Part shown: positions 44,925 through 53,698 of the stretch, in pieces
Position numbering within the stretch: position 1 is the stretch's first letter
Layout of the letters: the number at the start of each line of letters is the position of its first letter
DNA from: Acetobacter malorum
GTDB lineage: Bacteria; Pseudomonadota; Alphaproteobacteria; Acetobacterales; Acetobacteraceae
Direction: 5' to 3'
DNA: 64,000 nucleotides
Assembly (NCBI RefSeq): GCF_002153605.1
Contig: NZ_JOPG01000005.1
Location: 62,001 to 126,000 of the forward strand
Made by a program: the position numbers and the translations under genes
Notes under the pieces: model-generated
Seen by the model: only the letters and a program-made list of their open reading frames with translations
What the model was told of the DNA's origin: nothing
The model's database searches: none

Positions 44925-45431
44925 ATGCGCTCTGCATCCCTTCACATTGCGACTGCCCTGGCCTTGTGTGGCACATGGTCTTTGACCGCCTGTGCCCAGA
45001 CGACGCTTGGGCCTGTAACGGGTGAAGTCTCATTTCACACCAGCTCAGCCGATCTTGGCGTGGGTTATACGTGGGGCCACGGGGTTCTGACTTACGGCGG
45101 GCGGACCTATCCGTTCTCCGTCAAGGGCGCTTCCGCCGCAGCAATCGGCTATTCGTCCGGTGATAGTGTAGGCAAGGTCTATAATCTTCAGCGGATTGAA
45201 GATTTCGCCGGCACATTCTGGGCCCTCTCCGGTGAGGCGACCGTGGGTCGTGGCGTCAGCGGTCAGCTGATGGAAAACGACAACGGCGTGCGGATTCGTC
45301 TGGACTACACGCGCGGCGGTGCACGCATTGCGGCATCTCCTTCTCGTCTGACCATCCGTATGCTGAAAACGCCGGATCAGTCCTCCGGTGAGCAGAGCGG
45401 TAGCGCAAAAGCCCATTCGGCTGCCAAATAA
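44925..45431 (+). CDS. putative lipoprotein of unknown function
   Basis: A 168-residue exported protein. The N-terminus has a hydrophobic signal and a possible lipobox SLTAC with Cys23. The mature part is glycine-rich with alternating polar and hydrophobic residues (GVGYTWGHGVLTYGGRTYPF, IEDFAGTFWALSGEATVGRG), suggesting a small beta-rich domain, and ends in a Ser/Ala-rich tail. AAGGAG is seven bases before the ATG. No family recognised with confidence. Confidence 0.7.
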   Translation: MRSASLHIATALALCGTWSLTACAQTTLGPVTGEVSFHTSSADLGVGYTWGHGVLTYGGRTYPFSVKGASAAAIGYSSGDSVGKVYNLQRIEDFAGTFWALSGEATVGRGVSGQLMENDNGVRIRLDYTRGGARIAASPSRLTIRMLKTPDQSSGEQSGSAKAHSAAK

Positions 45432-45448
45432 ATTTTGGGATGAGATGT

Positions 45449-45490
45449 GGCGCAGGGGTATGAAGAGGCCTTAAGCCTCTCGCCTGCGCC
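45449..45490. other. two-tier hairpin between convergent genes
   Basis: Outer arms GGCGCAGG / CCTGCGCC (8 bp) and inner arms AGAGGC / GCCTCT (6 bp) are separated by an internal loop. It sits between two convergent stop codons and lacks a T run on either side. It is similar in plan to the hairpin at 24294-24338 and probably ends both transcripts. Confidence 0.45.
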
Positions 45491-45508
45491 CATCGTTCTG
45501 TCAGTCGC

Positions 45509-46621
45509 TCAGCGGCTGGTCAGTAATTGCACTGTTTTCTGAATAATCTGCTTTTCTTCAAACAGCGCCAGAGCGCGCTGGCGTCCGGCCTGCCCCATGC
45601 GGGTGCGCAGGGGGGCGTCCTGCACCAGCTTCCGCAGGGCCGCCGCGAGCGGCGCAACTGTAGCGGGGGGCACCAGCAGGCCGGTTTCCCCTGAGACGAC
45701 CTGCTCACGCGGGCCGCTGATATCGGTGCTGACTACGGGCAGGCCCGTCATCATCGCTTCGATAATGGACATGGGCAGCCCTTCAAAATGACTGGGCAGC
45801 GTGAAAATATCCGCAGCGGCCAGAACCGCAGCCGTATCGGCCCGATATCCCAGACATTTCAGGCGCGGACCAAGGGCAGCCTGTGCTTCGGCAAAACAGC
45901 TGTCCAGTGCCGCACCGTGGTCGGACGTCAGGCGTTCGCCCACCACCCAGAGTTCGGCTTCGGGTACGCTGCGCATGGCTTCCAGCAGTTCCGGATACCC
46001 CTTGTGGCGCACCAGACGGGAGACCACGACAATAACCGGCGTCTCGGCGGCCGTACCAAGTTCCTGACGGATGTGTGCGCGGGCTGCCGGGTCTGGCCGA
46101 AAACGCGCACTGTCCCGCCCGTTACCAATGGCGATGGGGTTGCGGGCGATATGCAGCCGCCGGGCATCGTCCGCTTCTTCCTGCGAGACGGTGAGATAGA
46201 CGTCCGTCATGCGCCCGCAGAAAAATTCCAGCACCAGCGCCAGTCCGCGTCGCAGCACAGACCCCGGCTGATTGAACAGAAAACCGTGGCAGGTATAGGC
46301 AATGCGCGGCACGCCACAGAGTTTGGCGGCCACGCGGGCCAGAATACCGCTGATGGGCATGTGGGCATGCACCATATCCGGCTTTTCTCGCCGGATCAGC
46401 CGCACCAGCGCCCAGAAGGCCCGCGCCTGCGCCAGAGGAGAAAAAGAGCGGGCAAAGGGCAGCGTTTCCACCCGGAATCCGGCTTGCCGGGGCGGAGCCA
46501 CCAACGGGCCATCCGCACAAACCCCCACCACCTCATGCCCCTCATCCCGTAAAGCCTGCATGAGGGGGAGGAGAAAGTGGTTCAGGGAAAAATCGACGTT
46601 CGTGATTTCAAGAATTTTCAC
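45509..46621 (-). CDS. family 4 glycosyltransferase
   Basis: A 370-residue GT-B enzyme of the GT4 (RfaB/WecH-like) type. The N-terminal domain has HFLLPLMQALRDEGHEVVGVC and PDMVHAHMPISGILAR; the donor-binding domain has VVSRLVRHKGYPELLEAM and the EX7E-like stretch SHFEGLPMSIIEAMMTGLPVV. It adds a sugar to a lipid-linked or polysaccharide acceptor; the sugar cannot be predicted. It lies eight bases after the heparinase-like gene. Confidence 0.87.
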   Translation of the reverse strand: MKILEITNVDFSLNHFLLPLMQALRDEGHEVVGVCADGPLVAPPRQAGFRVETLPFARSFSPLAQARAFWALVRLIRREKPDMVHAHMPISGILARVAAKLCGVPRIAYTCHGFLFNQPGSVLRRGLALVLEFFCGRMTDVYLTVSQEEADDARRLHIARNPIAIGNGRDSARFRPDPAARAHIRQELGTAAETPVIVVVSRLVRHKGYPELLEAMRSVPEAELWVVGERLTSDHGAALDSCFAEAQAALGPRLKCLGYRADTAAVLAAADIFTLPSHFEGLPMSIIEAMMTGLPVVSTDISGPREQVVSGETGLLVPPATVAPLAAALRKLVQDAPLRTRMGQAGRQRALALFEEKQIIQKTVQLLTSR

Positions 46622-46629
46622 GCCCGGCC

Positions 46630-48804
46630 TTACTCAGTCATCAGCGTGAGTGCCCAGCGGACCGGGCGCATGGTCGGAGTGGATGAGGCTGCGTCAGCCG
46701 GTTTGCTGGAGGATGTGGGCGCAGAGGCCTCGTGATCTGTGAGACTTTCCATCTGTGGTGCAGGGTCAGTACCCGCACCATTTTCGGCAAACAGAGTCTC
46801 GGCCATGCTCGGTGTTTCCTGCGTGACCGGTTCGGAAGTGTCCGTATGGCTCAGGCCGCTCGTGCTGGCGGCCTGATACGGCATGCTGTCGGCGGGAGGG
46901 GCGTCATGCAGGAGCGGGCTGAAGGCATCCTCTTCGCTATCCTGTGGAGCGGCGGGGTAGGGGTGGCCGTCTTGCGTATAACCTTGCTCGTCTGTCTGGC
47001 CGTAAGCGTGGTCTGCATAGTCAGGTGCCGTGTCGTGCCCGGTCGTGGCTTCGTTTTCCGCCGGATAGGCCTCGTGCTCTGGTGCTGCGGGAGTCTCCCC
47101 GTAAAAAGCGTCCTGCTCCGGCGAGGTGCCGGTATGCTCGCCAGGATATGCGCCACCGTCTTCCGGGTGGGGTTCGTCCTGCGTAGGCGCTTCGGCGTGG
47201 TCTGCGTTGTCCGCTTCGGTTTCCAGAGCCTCTTCTTCTGCGGCAGCGCGTTCTTCAGGAGGTTCTGGTGCTTCGGGCGGGCAGAGGACAATTTGCAGGG
47301 AGTCCACGCGCTCACCGCTGCCCAGATAAACGCTGTCTTCCAGATAGGCGGGGACGTTGGCCTGAAACAGCCAGCTTTCCTCGTGCGTGTAGAGCAGGAA
47401 GCCGTGTTCAATTTCTTCCACGGTAATTTCAGGGTGCAGATGGAACCGCACACAGAAATCCCGGCTCTCTGTGCCTTCCAGTGCTTCCGCTCCGCGCAGG
47501 GTCTGGCCATCTTTGCCCAGATAAAGCTGGCGGGAGTACACGCCGCCGCCCTGTGGCTTATAGCCATCATGCGTCATATGCAGCCAGTGCGCCCCATCCT
47601 GCGAGGCCTGCGCCCGGGTGACGGTTGGTCTGCGGGTAATAGCCCCGCTCTGGTTGCGCGTAATGGGGGAGAGCGTGCCCATTTCCAGCACGGAATGGGC
47701 TGCCGGGACGCGCAATGCTTCAGCCCAGCCGCGCTGTGTGCTGGCCCCGCAATTGACGATAATCCGCTGGCGTCCAGAAGAGAATTCAAATGAGAGCATG
47801 CCAGCATGGGCCGTGCTGTCATACCCCGCCGGGGCGGGGCCTGCGGCATCAGCAAACAGCATGGTGCGGCCACTGGTCAGGCGGATATACCCGCTTTCCG
47901 GCTGGCTGGCGGCAACGACGCGCCCGCGGGAGGCGCGATTGAGCACTTGCTCGATCAGTTGCGGGTCACGCTCGCGGCTGCCGTTAAACAGCATCAGCCC
48001 GCCATCCCCATGCCGCATGGCGCGCAGGGCTGGCGCGGCACGGTCTGCTACTTCCATCAGGCGGGTCGGCAGAGGCAGGCGGGCGGTCTGGAGAATGCTG
48101 AGCATTTCCGCCAGTTCCCGCACGGCCTGAAACTGGTCTTCCGGGCAGCGGGTGATGTGGCTGCCATCAGCAAGAAACTGCTGATCAATTTCCTGATCGA
48201 TCAGCTTGAGATAGCGGGACAGAAATTCCGGATGGTCAGGAATGGCAACAGCAACGGCCAGCAGGCCCTTCAGGGCTGTCAGTGCACGCCAGCCACGGGC
48301 TTCCTCCGGCATCAGCGCCATGATGGAGCGCGCTTCCATAATCAGCGCGGCCATCAGGTTCTGCCGGAAATTATCATCCGCGGCGGCGGCGAAAAATTCG
48401 TAATAGGAGAGCCATGCGGCCAGACGCGCGCCGGTTACGGACGGGTCAGAAATCGGGCGTTCAGAGGCAGGCTGGCCAATCCATGTGGCGACCATGCTGC
48501 GCGCCTTGATGCGGGCGGATTCCGCACCCAGTTCCCGCAGGTCCCGCAGCCAGGTAAAGCCTTGCAGCCAACGGCGATAGGCTTCCGGCCAGTTGGGGTT
48601 GTCCCACTGCAAATGCTGGAGGTTGCGCACAACGCCTTCAAACAGGCTCTGGTTCCGCACCAGCCGCTCACCCACCAGAGGGTCCCCCGGCCAGAGGTCT
48701 CGTAATGTCAGGGCCGGTGCGGCAGGCACACGACTAAAACCACCCAGCGGGTTCCGCATGGCAAAGGTCAGACGGGCATCACGGGTCCAGCGGCGCAGGG
48801 GCAT
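46630..48804 (-). CDS. heparinase II/III family protein with long acidic insert
   Basis: A 724-residue protein. Residues about 30-310 are the alpha-toroid of heparinase II/III-like proteins (FTWLRDLRELG, GWRALTALKGLLAVAVAI, DGSHITRCPEDQFQ). Residues about 310-510 are the beta-sandwich (GYIRLTSGRTMLFADAAGPAP, RIIVNCGASTQRGWAEALR, VRFHLHPEI). Then about 200 residues of low-complexity Glu, Asp, Pro, Ala and His sequence are inserted before a final strand, VRWALTLM, that normally follows directly. It may bind or cleave an acidic polysaccharide; no signal peptide is evident. It neighbours rpe and rsmB, a common alphaproteobacterial setting. Confidence 0.82.
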   Translation of the reverse strand: MPLRRWTRDARLTFAMRNPLGGFSRVPAAPALTLRDLWPGDPLVGERLVRNQSLFEGVVRNLQHLQWDNPNWPEAYRRWLQGFTWLRDLRELGAESARIKARSMVATWIGQPASERPISDPSVTGARLAAWLSYYEFFAAAADDNFRQNLMAALIMEARSIMALMPEEARGWRALTALKGLLAVAVAIPDHPEFLSRYLKLIDQEIDQQFLADGSHITRCPEDQFQAVRELAEMLSILQTARLPLPTRLMEVADRAAPALRAMRHGDGGLMLFNGSRERDPQLIEQVLNRASRGRVVAASQPESGYIRLTSGRTMLFADAAGPAPAGYDSTAHAGMLSFEFSSGRQRIIVNCGASTQRGWAEALRVPAAHSVLEMGTLSPITRNQSGAITRRPTVTRAQASQDGAHWLHMTHDGYKPQGGGVYSRQLYLGKDGQTLRGAEALEGTESRDFCVRFHLHPEITVEEIEHGFLLYTHEESWLFQANVPAYLEDSVYLGSGERVDSLQIVLCPPEAPEPPEERAAAEEEALETEADNADHAEAPTQDEPHPEDGGAYPGEHTGTSPEQDAFYGETPAAPEHEAYPAENEATTGHDTAPDYADHAYGQTDEQGYTQDGHPYPAAPQDSEEDAFSPLLHDAPPADSMPYQAASTSGLSHTDTSEPVTQETPSMAETLFAENGAGTDPAPQMESLTDHEASAPTSSSKPADAASSTPTMRPVRWALTLMTE

Positions 48805-48897
48805 CAGGCAGGGAGTGCTCCGAAGTGAGAGGGCAGGGAAGACAGCGGGTCTGTCAGACGTGATAAAGCCCTGAGCAAAGGGGCGGAATGATCTGCA

Positions 48898-49569
48898 TCA
48901 TGCTGTAACGTGAGAGCGCAAAGCGTCTATGGCGGCGGCGTAGTCCGGCTGAGCGTAAATGGCACTTCCGGCAATCAGCACATCCGCTCCGGCCTCTATC
49001 GCCAGCGGGGCGGTTTTCGGGTCAATTCCGCCATCTACGGCCAGACGGATGTCCCGGCCTGTGGCCTTGATCATCTCCCGCAGGCGGCGGATTTTGGGGA
49101 GCTGGCTGGTCAGAAATTTCTGGCCGCCAAACCCAGGGTTGACGCTCATCACCAGAATAACATCCACCAGATCCAGAATTTCGCTCACAGCTTCTGGCGG
49201 GGTAGCCGGGCACAGCACAATGCCGGGTTTGGCCCCAAGCGCGCGGATATGCTGGAGCGAGCGGTGGGCATGCGGCCCGGCCTCAATGTGGATGAGGATA
49301 TGGTCCGCACCCGCTTTTGCGAAGGCTTCCAGATACGGGTCCGCAGGCTGGATCATCAGATGCACGTCAAACGGCAGCGTGCTGTACGGGCGCAGGGCTT
49401 TGACGACCTGCGGGCCGAAGGAGATGTTGGGCACAAAATGCCCGTCCATCACGTCCAGATGAATCCAGTCTGCCCCGGCATTGGCCACGGCCTGCACTTC
49501 CTCGCCCAGACGGGCGAAGTCGGCGGCAAGAATGCTGGGGGCAATAAGAGGGCGGGTTACGGAGTGCAT
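48898..49569 (-). CDS. rpe: ribulose-phosphate 3-epimerase
   Basis: A 223-residue TIM-barrel enzyme interconverting ribulose-5-phosphate and xylulose-5-phosphate in the pentose phosphate pathway, the main sugar route in acetic acid bacteria. [54 protein letters not shown] and VDGGI are all present, giving metal ligands and phosphate site. I use the ATG at 49569. Confidence 0.96.
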   Translation of the reverse strand: MHSVTRPLIAPSILAADFARLGEEVQAVANAGADWIHLDVMDGHFVPNISFGPQVVKALRPYSTLPFDVHLMIQPADPYLEAFAKAGADHILIHIEAGPHAHRSLQHIRALGAKPGIVLCPATPPEAVSEILDLVDVILVMSVNPGFGGQKFLTSQLPKIRRLREMIKATGRDIRLAVDGGIDPKTAPLAIEAGADVLIAGSAIYAQPDYAAAIDALRSHVTA

Positions 49570-49632
49570 AACTTTTGTTATCCGCAATCCCGCCGCCCGA
49601 CGCAACTCTGTTAAAGCGCGTTTGGAAGATTG

Positions 49633-50961
49633 TTACGCAGGTATGATGAAGCGGGCTGCAAAAAACCCGTCCATGCTGCCTTTGTCCAGCCATAGGCCCG
49701 GATGCGTGCGCAGCCAGCCTTCCGGCGTAAGGGCTTCCGGCAGAAAGGAAAGTTCTTCCGGCGTAAAGGGGGAGGGGACCAGCCCCATCTCCTGAGCAGC
49801 ACGGGCACGGGCCGGACCTTCCTCATCCTGCAGGGAGCACACGGCGTAAATCAGCCGCCCACCGGGGCGGAGCATGGATTTGGCCGCAGCCAGAAGCCGG
49901 TCCTGCCCGGCTGTCAGCGCATTCAGATCACGCGGACGTTTGACCCACAGCACATCCGGGTGGCGGCGCGCCGTGCCTGTGGCGGAGCAGGGTGCATCCA
50001 GCAGAATGGCATCAAACAGCGCATCGGGTTTCCATGTCGCGGCGTCGTCCTGCACAATCTGCACAGGGTAGGCCAGCCGCGCCATGTTCTCCTGCAAGCG
50101 CAGCAGACGGGTGGCGTTCTGCTCCACAGCCGTCACGTCCGCGCCGGTGGCGGCAAGCTGGGCGGTTTTCCCGCCCGGAGCAGCGCAGAGATCGGCCACC
50201 CGTTCGCCCGGTTTGGCCGCCAGCAGGCGCGCGGGGAGGGTTGCGGCGGCATCCTGCACCCAGAATGCGCCTTCCTCATAACCCGGCAGTTCCGTTACGC
50301 GGGTGCCAGCGGGAAAGCGGACGGAACCGTTGGGTAGTTCCTCGCCGCCTTCCGGTGCGGTTGCGCCGGGGCGGAGGGTAATGTCCAGCGGGGCTTCATG
50401 GCTAATCCCCTGAGCAATGGCGCGCGCGGCCCCTTTGCCCAGCGTGTTCCAGGAACTCCACAGCCATGAGGGAATATTCAGGCGCGCCTGATCGAGCCCC
50501 TCCAGCAGAGCCGGTCCCTGATCGGCCACCTTGCGCAGCACAGCATTGGCCAGCCCTGCAAACGGGGCCAGCTTACGGCGGCGCAGCAGAGAAACTGTGG
50601 TGCCGACGGCAGCATGCGGCGGCGTTTCCAGAAACAGCAGCTGCGCGCAGCCCATCATCAGCGCCACGCGCACAGGCTCCGGCGGTTCCTTGCGCAGGAA
50701 GGGTTCCAGCACCGTGCGCAGCGTGCCCATGTGGCGCAGCGTGGCGGCGGCCAGACGGTGAGCCGCTGCACGGTCACGCGGCGGGGCCTCGTGCTCGTTG
50801 GCGGAGCGGGACAGGGTGGTTTCCAGCATGCGCCGGTGTTCCACCACGCCGCACAGGATATCAAACGCAACGTCCCGCGTGGGGTCAGCAGGCTGTGGGG
50901 CGTTGTTGCGGCGCGCTGCATTGCGTCTGGGGTTACGGGGGCGGCGGGGTTCTGCTGTCAT
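49633..50961 (-). CDS. rsmB: 16S rRNA (cytosine-967-C5)-methyltransferase
   Basis: A 442-residue enzyme with an N-terminal NusB-like RNA-binding domain (about 25-165) and a C-terminal RsmB/Fmu methyltransferase domain. SAM binding is at ADLCAAPGGKTAQLA, and the two catalytic cysteines are in LLDAPCSATGTARRHPD and IYAVCSLQDEEG. The first 25 residues are an Arg/Asn-rich tail. Confidence 0.93.
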   Translation of the reverse strand: MTAEPRRPRNPRRNAARRNNAPQPADPTRDVAFDILCGVVEHRRMLETTLSRSANEHEAPPRDRAAAHRLAAATLRHMGTLRTVLEPFLRKEPPEPVRVALMMGCAQLLFLETPPHAAVGTTVSLLRRRKLAPFAGLANAVLRKVADQGPALLEGLDQARLNIPSWLWSSWNTLGKGAARAIAQGISHEAPLDITLRPGATAPEGGEELPNGSVRFPAGTRVTELPGYEEGAFWVQDAAATLPARLLAAKPGERVADLCAAPGGKTAQLAATGADVTAVEQNATRLLRLQENMARLAYPVQIVQDDAATWKPDALFDAILLDAPCSATGTARRHPDVLWVKRPRDLNALTAGQDRLLAAAKSMLRPGGRLIYAVCSLQDEEGPARARAAQEMGLVPSPFTPEELSFLPEALTPEGWLRTHPGLWLDKGSMDGFFAARFIIPA

Positions 50962-51037
50962 CAGCTCACTATCTGTTCAGGCAATCAGGTCAGGCCATAA
51001 AGGCGGAGGAAAATGGCAGGCCAGACCTGCCGGAGCA

Positions 51038-51664
51038 TTACGCCACCAACAGGGCGGCGTCTGCTGATGTGGGGGCTTGGCTCTTGTCCAGATACCGGCG
51101 CAGCACGCCGGGGTAGAGCTGGTGTTCCTGCCGCAGCACCCGTGCAGCAAGGGCGTCAGCCGTATCACCCGGCAAAACAGGGACTGCTGCCTGCCCGAGA
51201 ATAGGGCCTTCATCCATGCCTTCCGTTACAAGATGCACGGTGCAGCCGTGGATGCGCACGCCGGCTTCCAGCGCGCGCTCATGCGTGTGCAGGCCGGGGA
51301 AGACAGGGAGCAGGCTGGGGTGAATGTTCAGCATTTTCCCCGCCCACTGGGTGGTGAGGAACGGGGTCAGCAGGCGCATATAGCCCGCCAGACAGACCAC
51401 TTCCGCTCCGGCTTTCCGCAGGGCGGCATCTACGGCGCGTTCATGCGCCTCACGGTCTTTTTTATACAGGCGGTGGTCGATCGCCACGGTCTCAAGCCCT
51501 GCGGCGCGGGCCATGTCCAGCCCCGGCGCGTCTGGTTTGTTGCTCAGCACAAGGCAGATGCGGGCCGGAAAATCCGGCTGTTTGCAGGCCTCAATCAGGG
51601 CCGTGGCGTTACTGCCCCGGCCACTGAGCAAAATGGCGACCGGGGTTTTAGGCGTCTCACTCAT
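51038..51664 (-). CDS. purN: phosphoribosylglycinamide formyltransferase
   Basis: A 208-residue enzyme of purine synthesis transferring formyl from 10-formyl-THF to [21 protein letters not shown], the catalytic block [36 protein letters not shown] and the late [10 protein letters not shown] match the family. It overlaps purM by four bases (ATGA). Confidence 0.95.
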   Translation of the reverse strand: MSETPKTPVAILLSGRGSNATALIEACKQPDFPARICLVLSNKPDAPGLDMARAAGLETVAIDHRLYKKDREAHERAVDAALRKAGAEVVCLAGYMRLLTPFLTTQWAGKMLNIHPSLLPVFPGLHTHERALEAGVRIHGCTVHLVTEGMDEGPILGQAAVPVLPGDTADALAARVLRQEHQLYPGVLRRYLDKSQAPTSADAALLVA

Positions 51665-52743
51665 GCTGCGTGAAAATCCGGGGATGCAACCATCTTCAGG
51701 CCAGCCTTGGCGGCGCTGTCAGCAGCTTTGGCGATATGGCCAATCAGCGTGCCTTCCTCGCCCAGTCCTTTCAGTCGGGCGAGAACTTCGTCCGGTTTCG
51801 GGGTGATCAGCACCATGCCTACGCCACAGTTAAACACGCGCAGCATTTCTTCATTTGCCACGTCACCAGTGCGGGCCAGCCAGTTGAAGACGGGCGGCAC
51901 CGGCCATGCGGCGTCAATCACGGCGTCCAGCCCGTCGGGCAGAATGCGAGGCAGGTTGCCCGGCAGCCCCCCGCCGGTGATGTGTGCTGCGGCATGCAGC
52001 AGGCCAGCGCGGTGCAGATCCAGCACCGTGCGGACGTAGAGTTTGGTGGGGGTGAGCAGGGCCTCACCCAGATTTTTGCCGGGTGCGAAGGCTGCCGGGT
52101 CCGTCCAGGCCAGATGGGCATCGGCTACAATGCGACGCACCAGAGAATAGCCGTTGGAATGCACGCCGCTGGAGGGCAGGGCGATCAGTGCGTCACCCTC
52201 TGCAATACCAGCTGGCAGCAGGGCGGAGCGTTCTGCGGCCCCAACGGAGAAGCCAGCCAGATCATAATGCCCATCGGCATACATGCCGGGCATTTCTGCC
52301 GTCTCACCGCCTACCAGCGCACAGCCGGACTGCTCACAGCCCTGCGCAATGCCGCGCACAACCTTGGCGGCACTTTCAACAGACAGGCGGCCCGTTGCAA
52401 AATAATCAAGGAAGAAGAGTGGTTCCGCGCCCTGCACAATCAGGTCGTTCACGCACATGGCGACCAGATCAATCCCCACGGTTTCATGCAGACCCGTTTC
52501 AATGGCCAGCGTGAGCTTGGTGCCCACCCCGTCCGTGCAGGACACCAGCACCGGGTCTTTAAAGCCGGCGGCTTTCAGGTCGAACAGAGCACCGAATCCG
52601 CCCAGCCCCCCCATGGTGCCTGGGCGGTCTGTTGCCTTGGCTGCGGGTTTGATGGCGTCAATCAAAGCTTCTCCGGCTTCAATGTCCACGCCAGAGTCAC
52701 GGTAGGTGAGGCGGGAAGAGGGAGAACTGGAAGAAGACGTCAT
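51661..52743 (-). CDS. purM: phosphoribosylaminoimidazole cyclo-ligase
   Basis: A 360-residue AIR synthetase. [66 protein letters not shown] and [15 protein letters not shown] are hallmarks. The start at ATG 52743 gives the normal length; the open frame upstream to 52944 is not conserved. It is divergent from hdaA, a pairing conserved in Alphaproteobacteria. Confidence 0.95.
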   Translation of the reverse strand: MTSSSSSPSSRLTYRDSGVDIEAGEALIDAIKPAAKATDRPGTMGGLGGFGALFDLKAAGFKDPVLVSCTDGVGTKLTLAIETGLHETVGIDLVAMCVNDLIVQGAEPLFFLDYFATGRLSVESAAKVVRGIAQGCEQSGCALVGGETAEMPGMYADGHYDLAGFSVGAAERSALLPAGIAEGDALIALPSSGVHSNGYSLVRRIVADAHLAWTDPAAFAPGKNLGEALLTPTKLYVRTVLDLHRAGLLHAAAHITGGGLPGNLPRILPDGLDAVIDAAWPVPPVFNWLARTGDVANEEMLRVFNCGVGMVLITPKPDEVLARLKGLGEEGTLIGHIAKAADSAAKAGLKMVASPDFHAA

Positions 52744-52845
52744 GACAGGTGCTCTTGGTCTGAAAGGGGTCGATGTAACGGATCGGGTAGGGTAGGAATC
52801 CCTGAGGACAGTCTTTACGGCAGGTGAAGCAACACGCAAAGCGGC

Positions 52846-53613
52846 ATGAAACGGATTACGGAAACAAAAGAGGCCGCACAGCAGCCTGTGGCGGACGGAA
52901 AGGAGGGGGGAGTGACCGGGCAGATTGCTCTGCCGTTCGCTCACCGCCCCCGATTCGGACGCTCAGACTTTGTGGCGGCTCCCTCCAATGCGGCGGCACG
53001 CGGCTGGGTGCTGGATGCGGAAGCCATGTGGCGCTGGCCCGAAGGCCGTATGGCCCTGTGGGGGGAAAGCGGCACCGGCAAGACGCATCTGCTCTCCGTC
53101 TGGGCAGCGCGGCATGGTGCGCCCGTTATTGAAGGCCGCCGCCTGAATGAGCAGGACGTGGCCAATCTGTTTCATGAAGGCGGGTTCCGCGCGCTTGCGC
53201 TGGATAATGCCGATCAGGTGCGGGAAGAAGCCGATCTTCTGCATCTGATCAATCTGGTGCGGGAGCGGCGCATGGCGTTGCTCATGGCGGGGCGGGCTTC
53301 CCCCGCGCGCTGGCGTGTGTCTCTGCCGGATCTGGCGAGCCGTCTGCGGGCGACGTCCTCCGTGCCGATTGGGCAGGCGGAGGAAGAACTGTTGCGGCGG
53401 CTGTTCCTGCGTTTGCTGGCGGAACGGCAGATGGTGGTGGCCCAGCCGGTGACGGAATGGCTGCTGCGGCGTCTGCCCCGTAATGCCGGGGCGATTCGGG
53501 ATATGGCGGCGCGGCTGGATCAGGCCGCACTGGCTTCGGGCGAGAAAGTGACGCGGGCGCTGGCTGCGGGCGTTCTGGAAACTCTGCTGGAAGAGGACGC
53601 AACGCGCTCTTAA
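52846..53613 (+). CDS. hdaA: DnaA regulatory inactivator HdaA
   Basis: A 255-residue AAA+ protein related to DnaA but lacking its DNA-binding domain. With the sliding clamp it promotes ATP hydrolysis by DnaA and so limits re-initiation of replication. The clamp-binding motif is QIALPF at 26-31 and the Walker A is GESGTGKT at 73-80; the Walker B is the weak LALDNADQ. Sensor II appears near [18 protein letters not shown]. Position next to purM and ahead of ppk agrees with HdaA. Confidence 0.88.
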   Translation: MKRITETKEAAQQPVADGKEGGVTGQIALPFAHRPRFGRSDFVAAPSNAAARGWVLDAEAMWRWPEGRMALWGESGTGKTHLLSVWAARHGAPVIEGRRLNEQDVANLFHEGGFRALALDNADQVREEADLLHLINLVRERRMALLMAGRASPARWRVSLPDLASRLRATSSVPIGQAEEELLRRLFLRLLAERQMVVAQPVTEWLLRRLPRNAGAIRDMAARLDQAALASGEKVTRALAAGVLETLLEEDATRS

Positions 53614-53698
53614 CGTCTTGCTCTGTGGGCGTGTCTGCGTCACTGTGCGGAACGATTTCGTTATAGTGTAACATTAACCTGAAAGTGGTTTCTGCATC

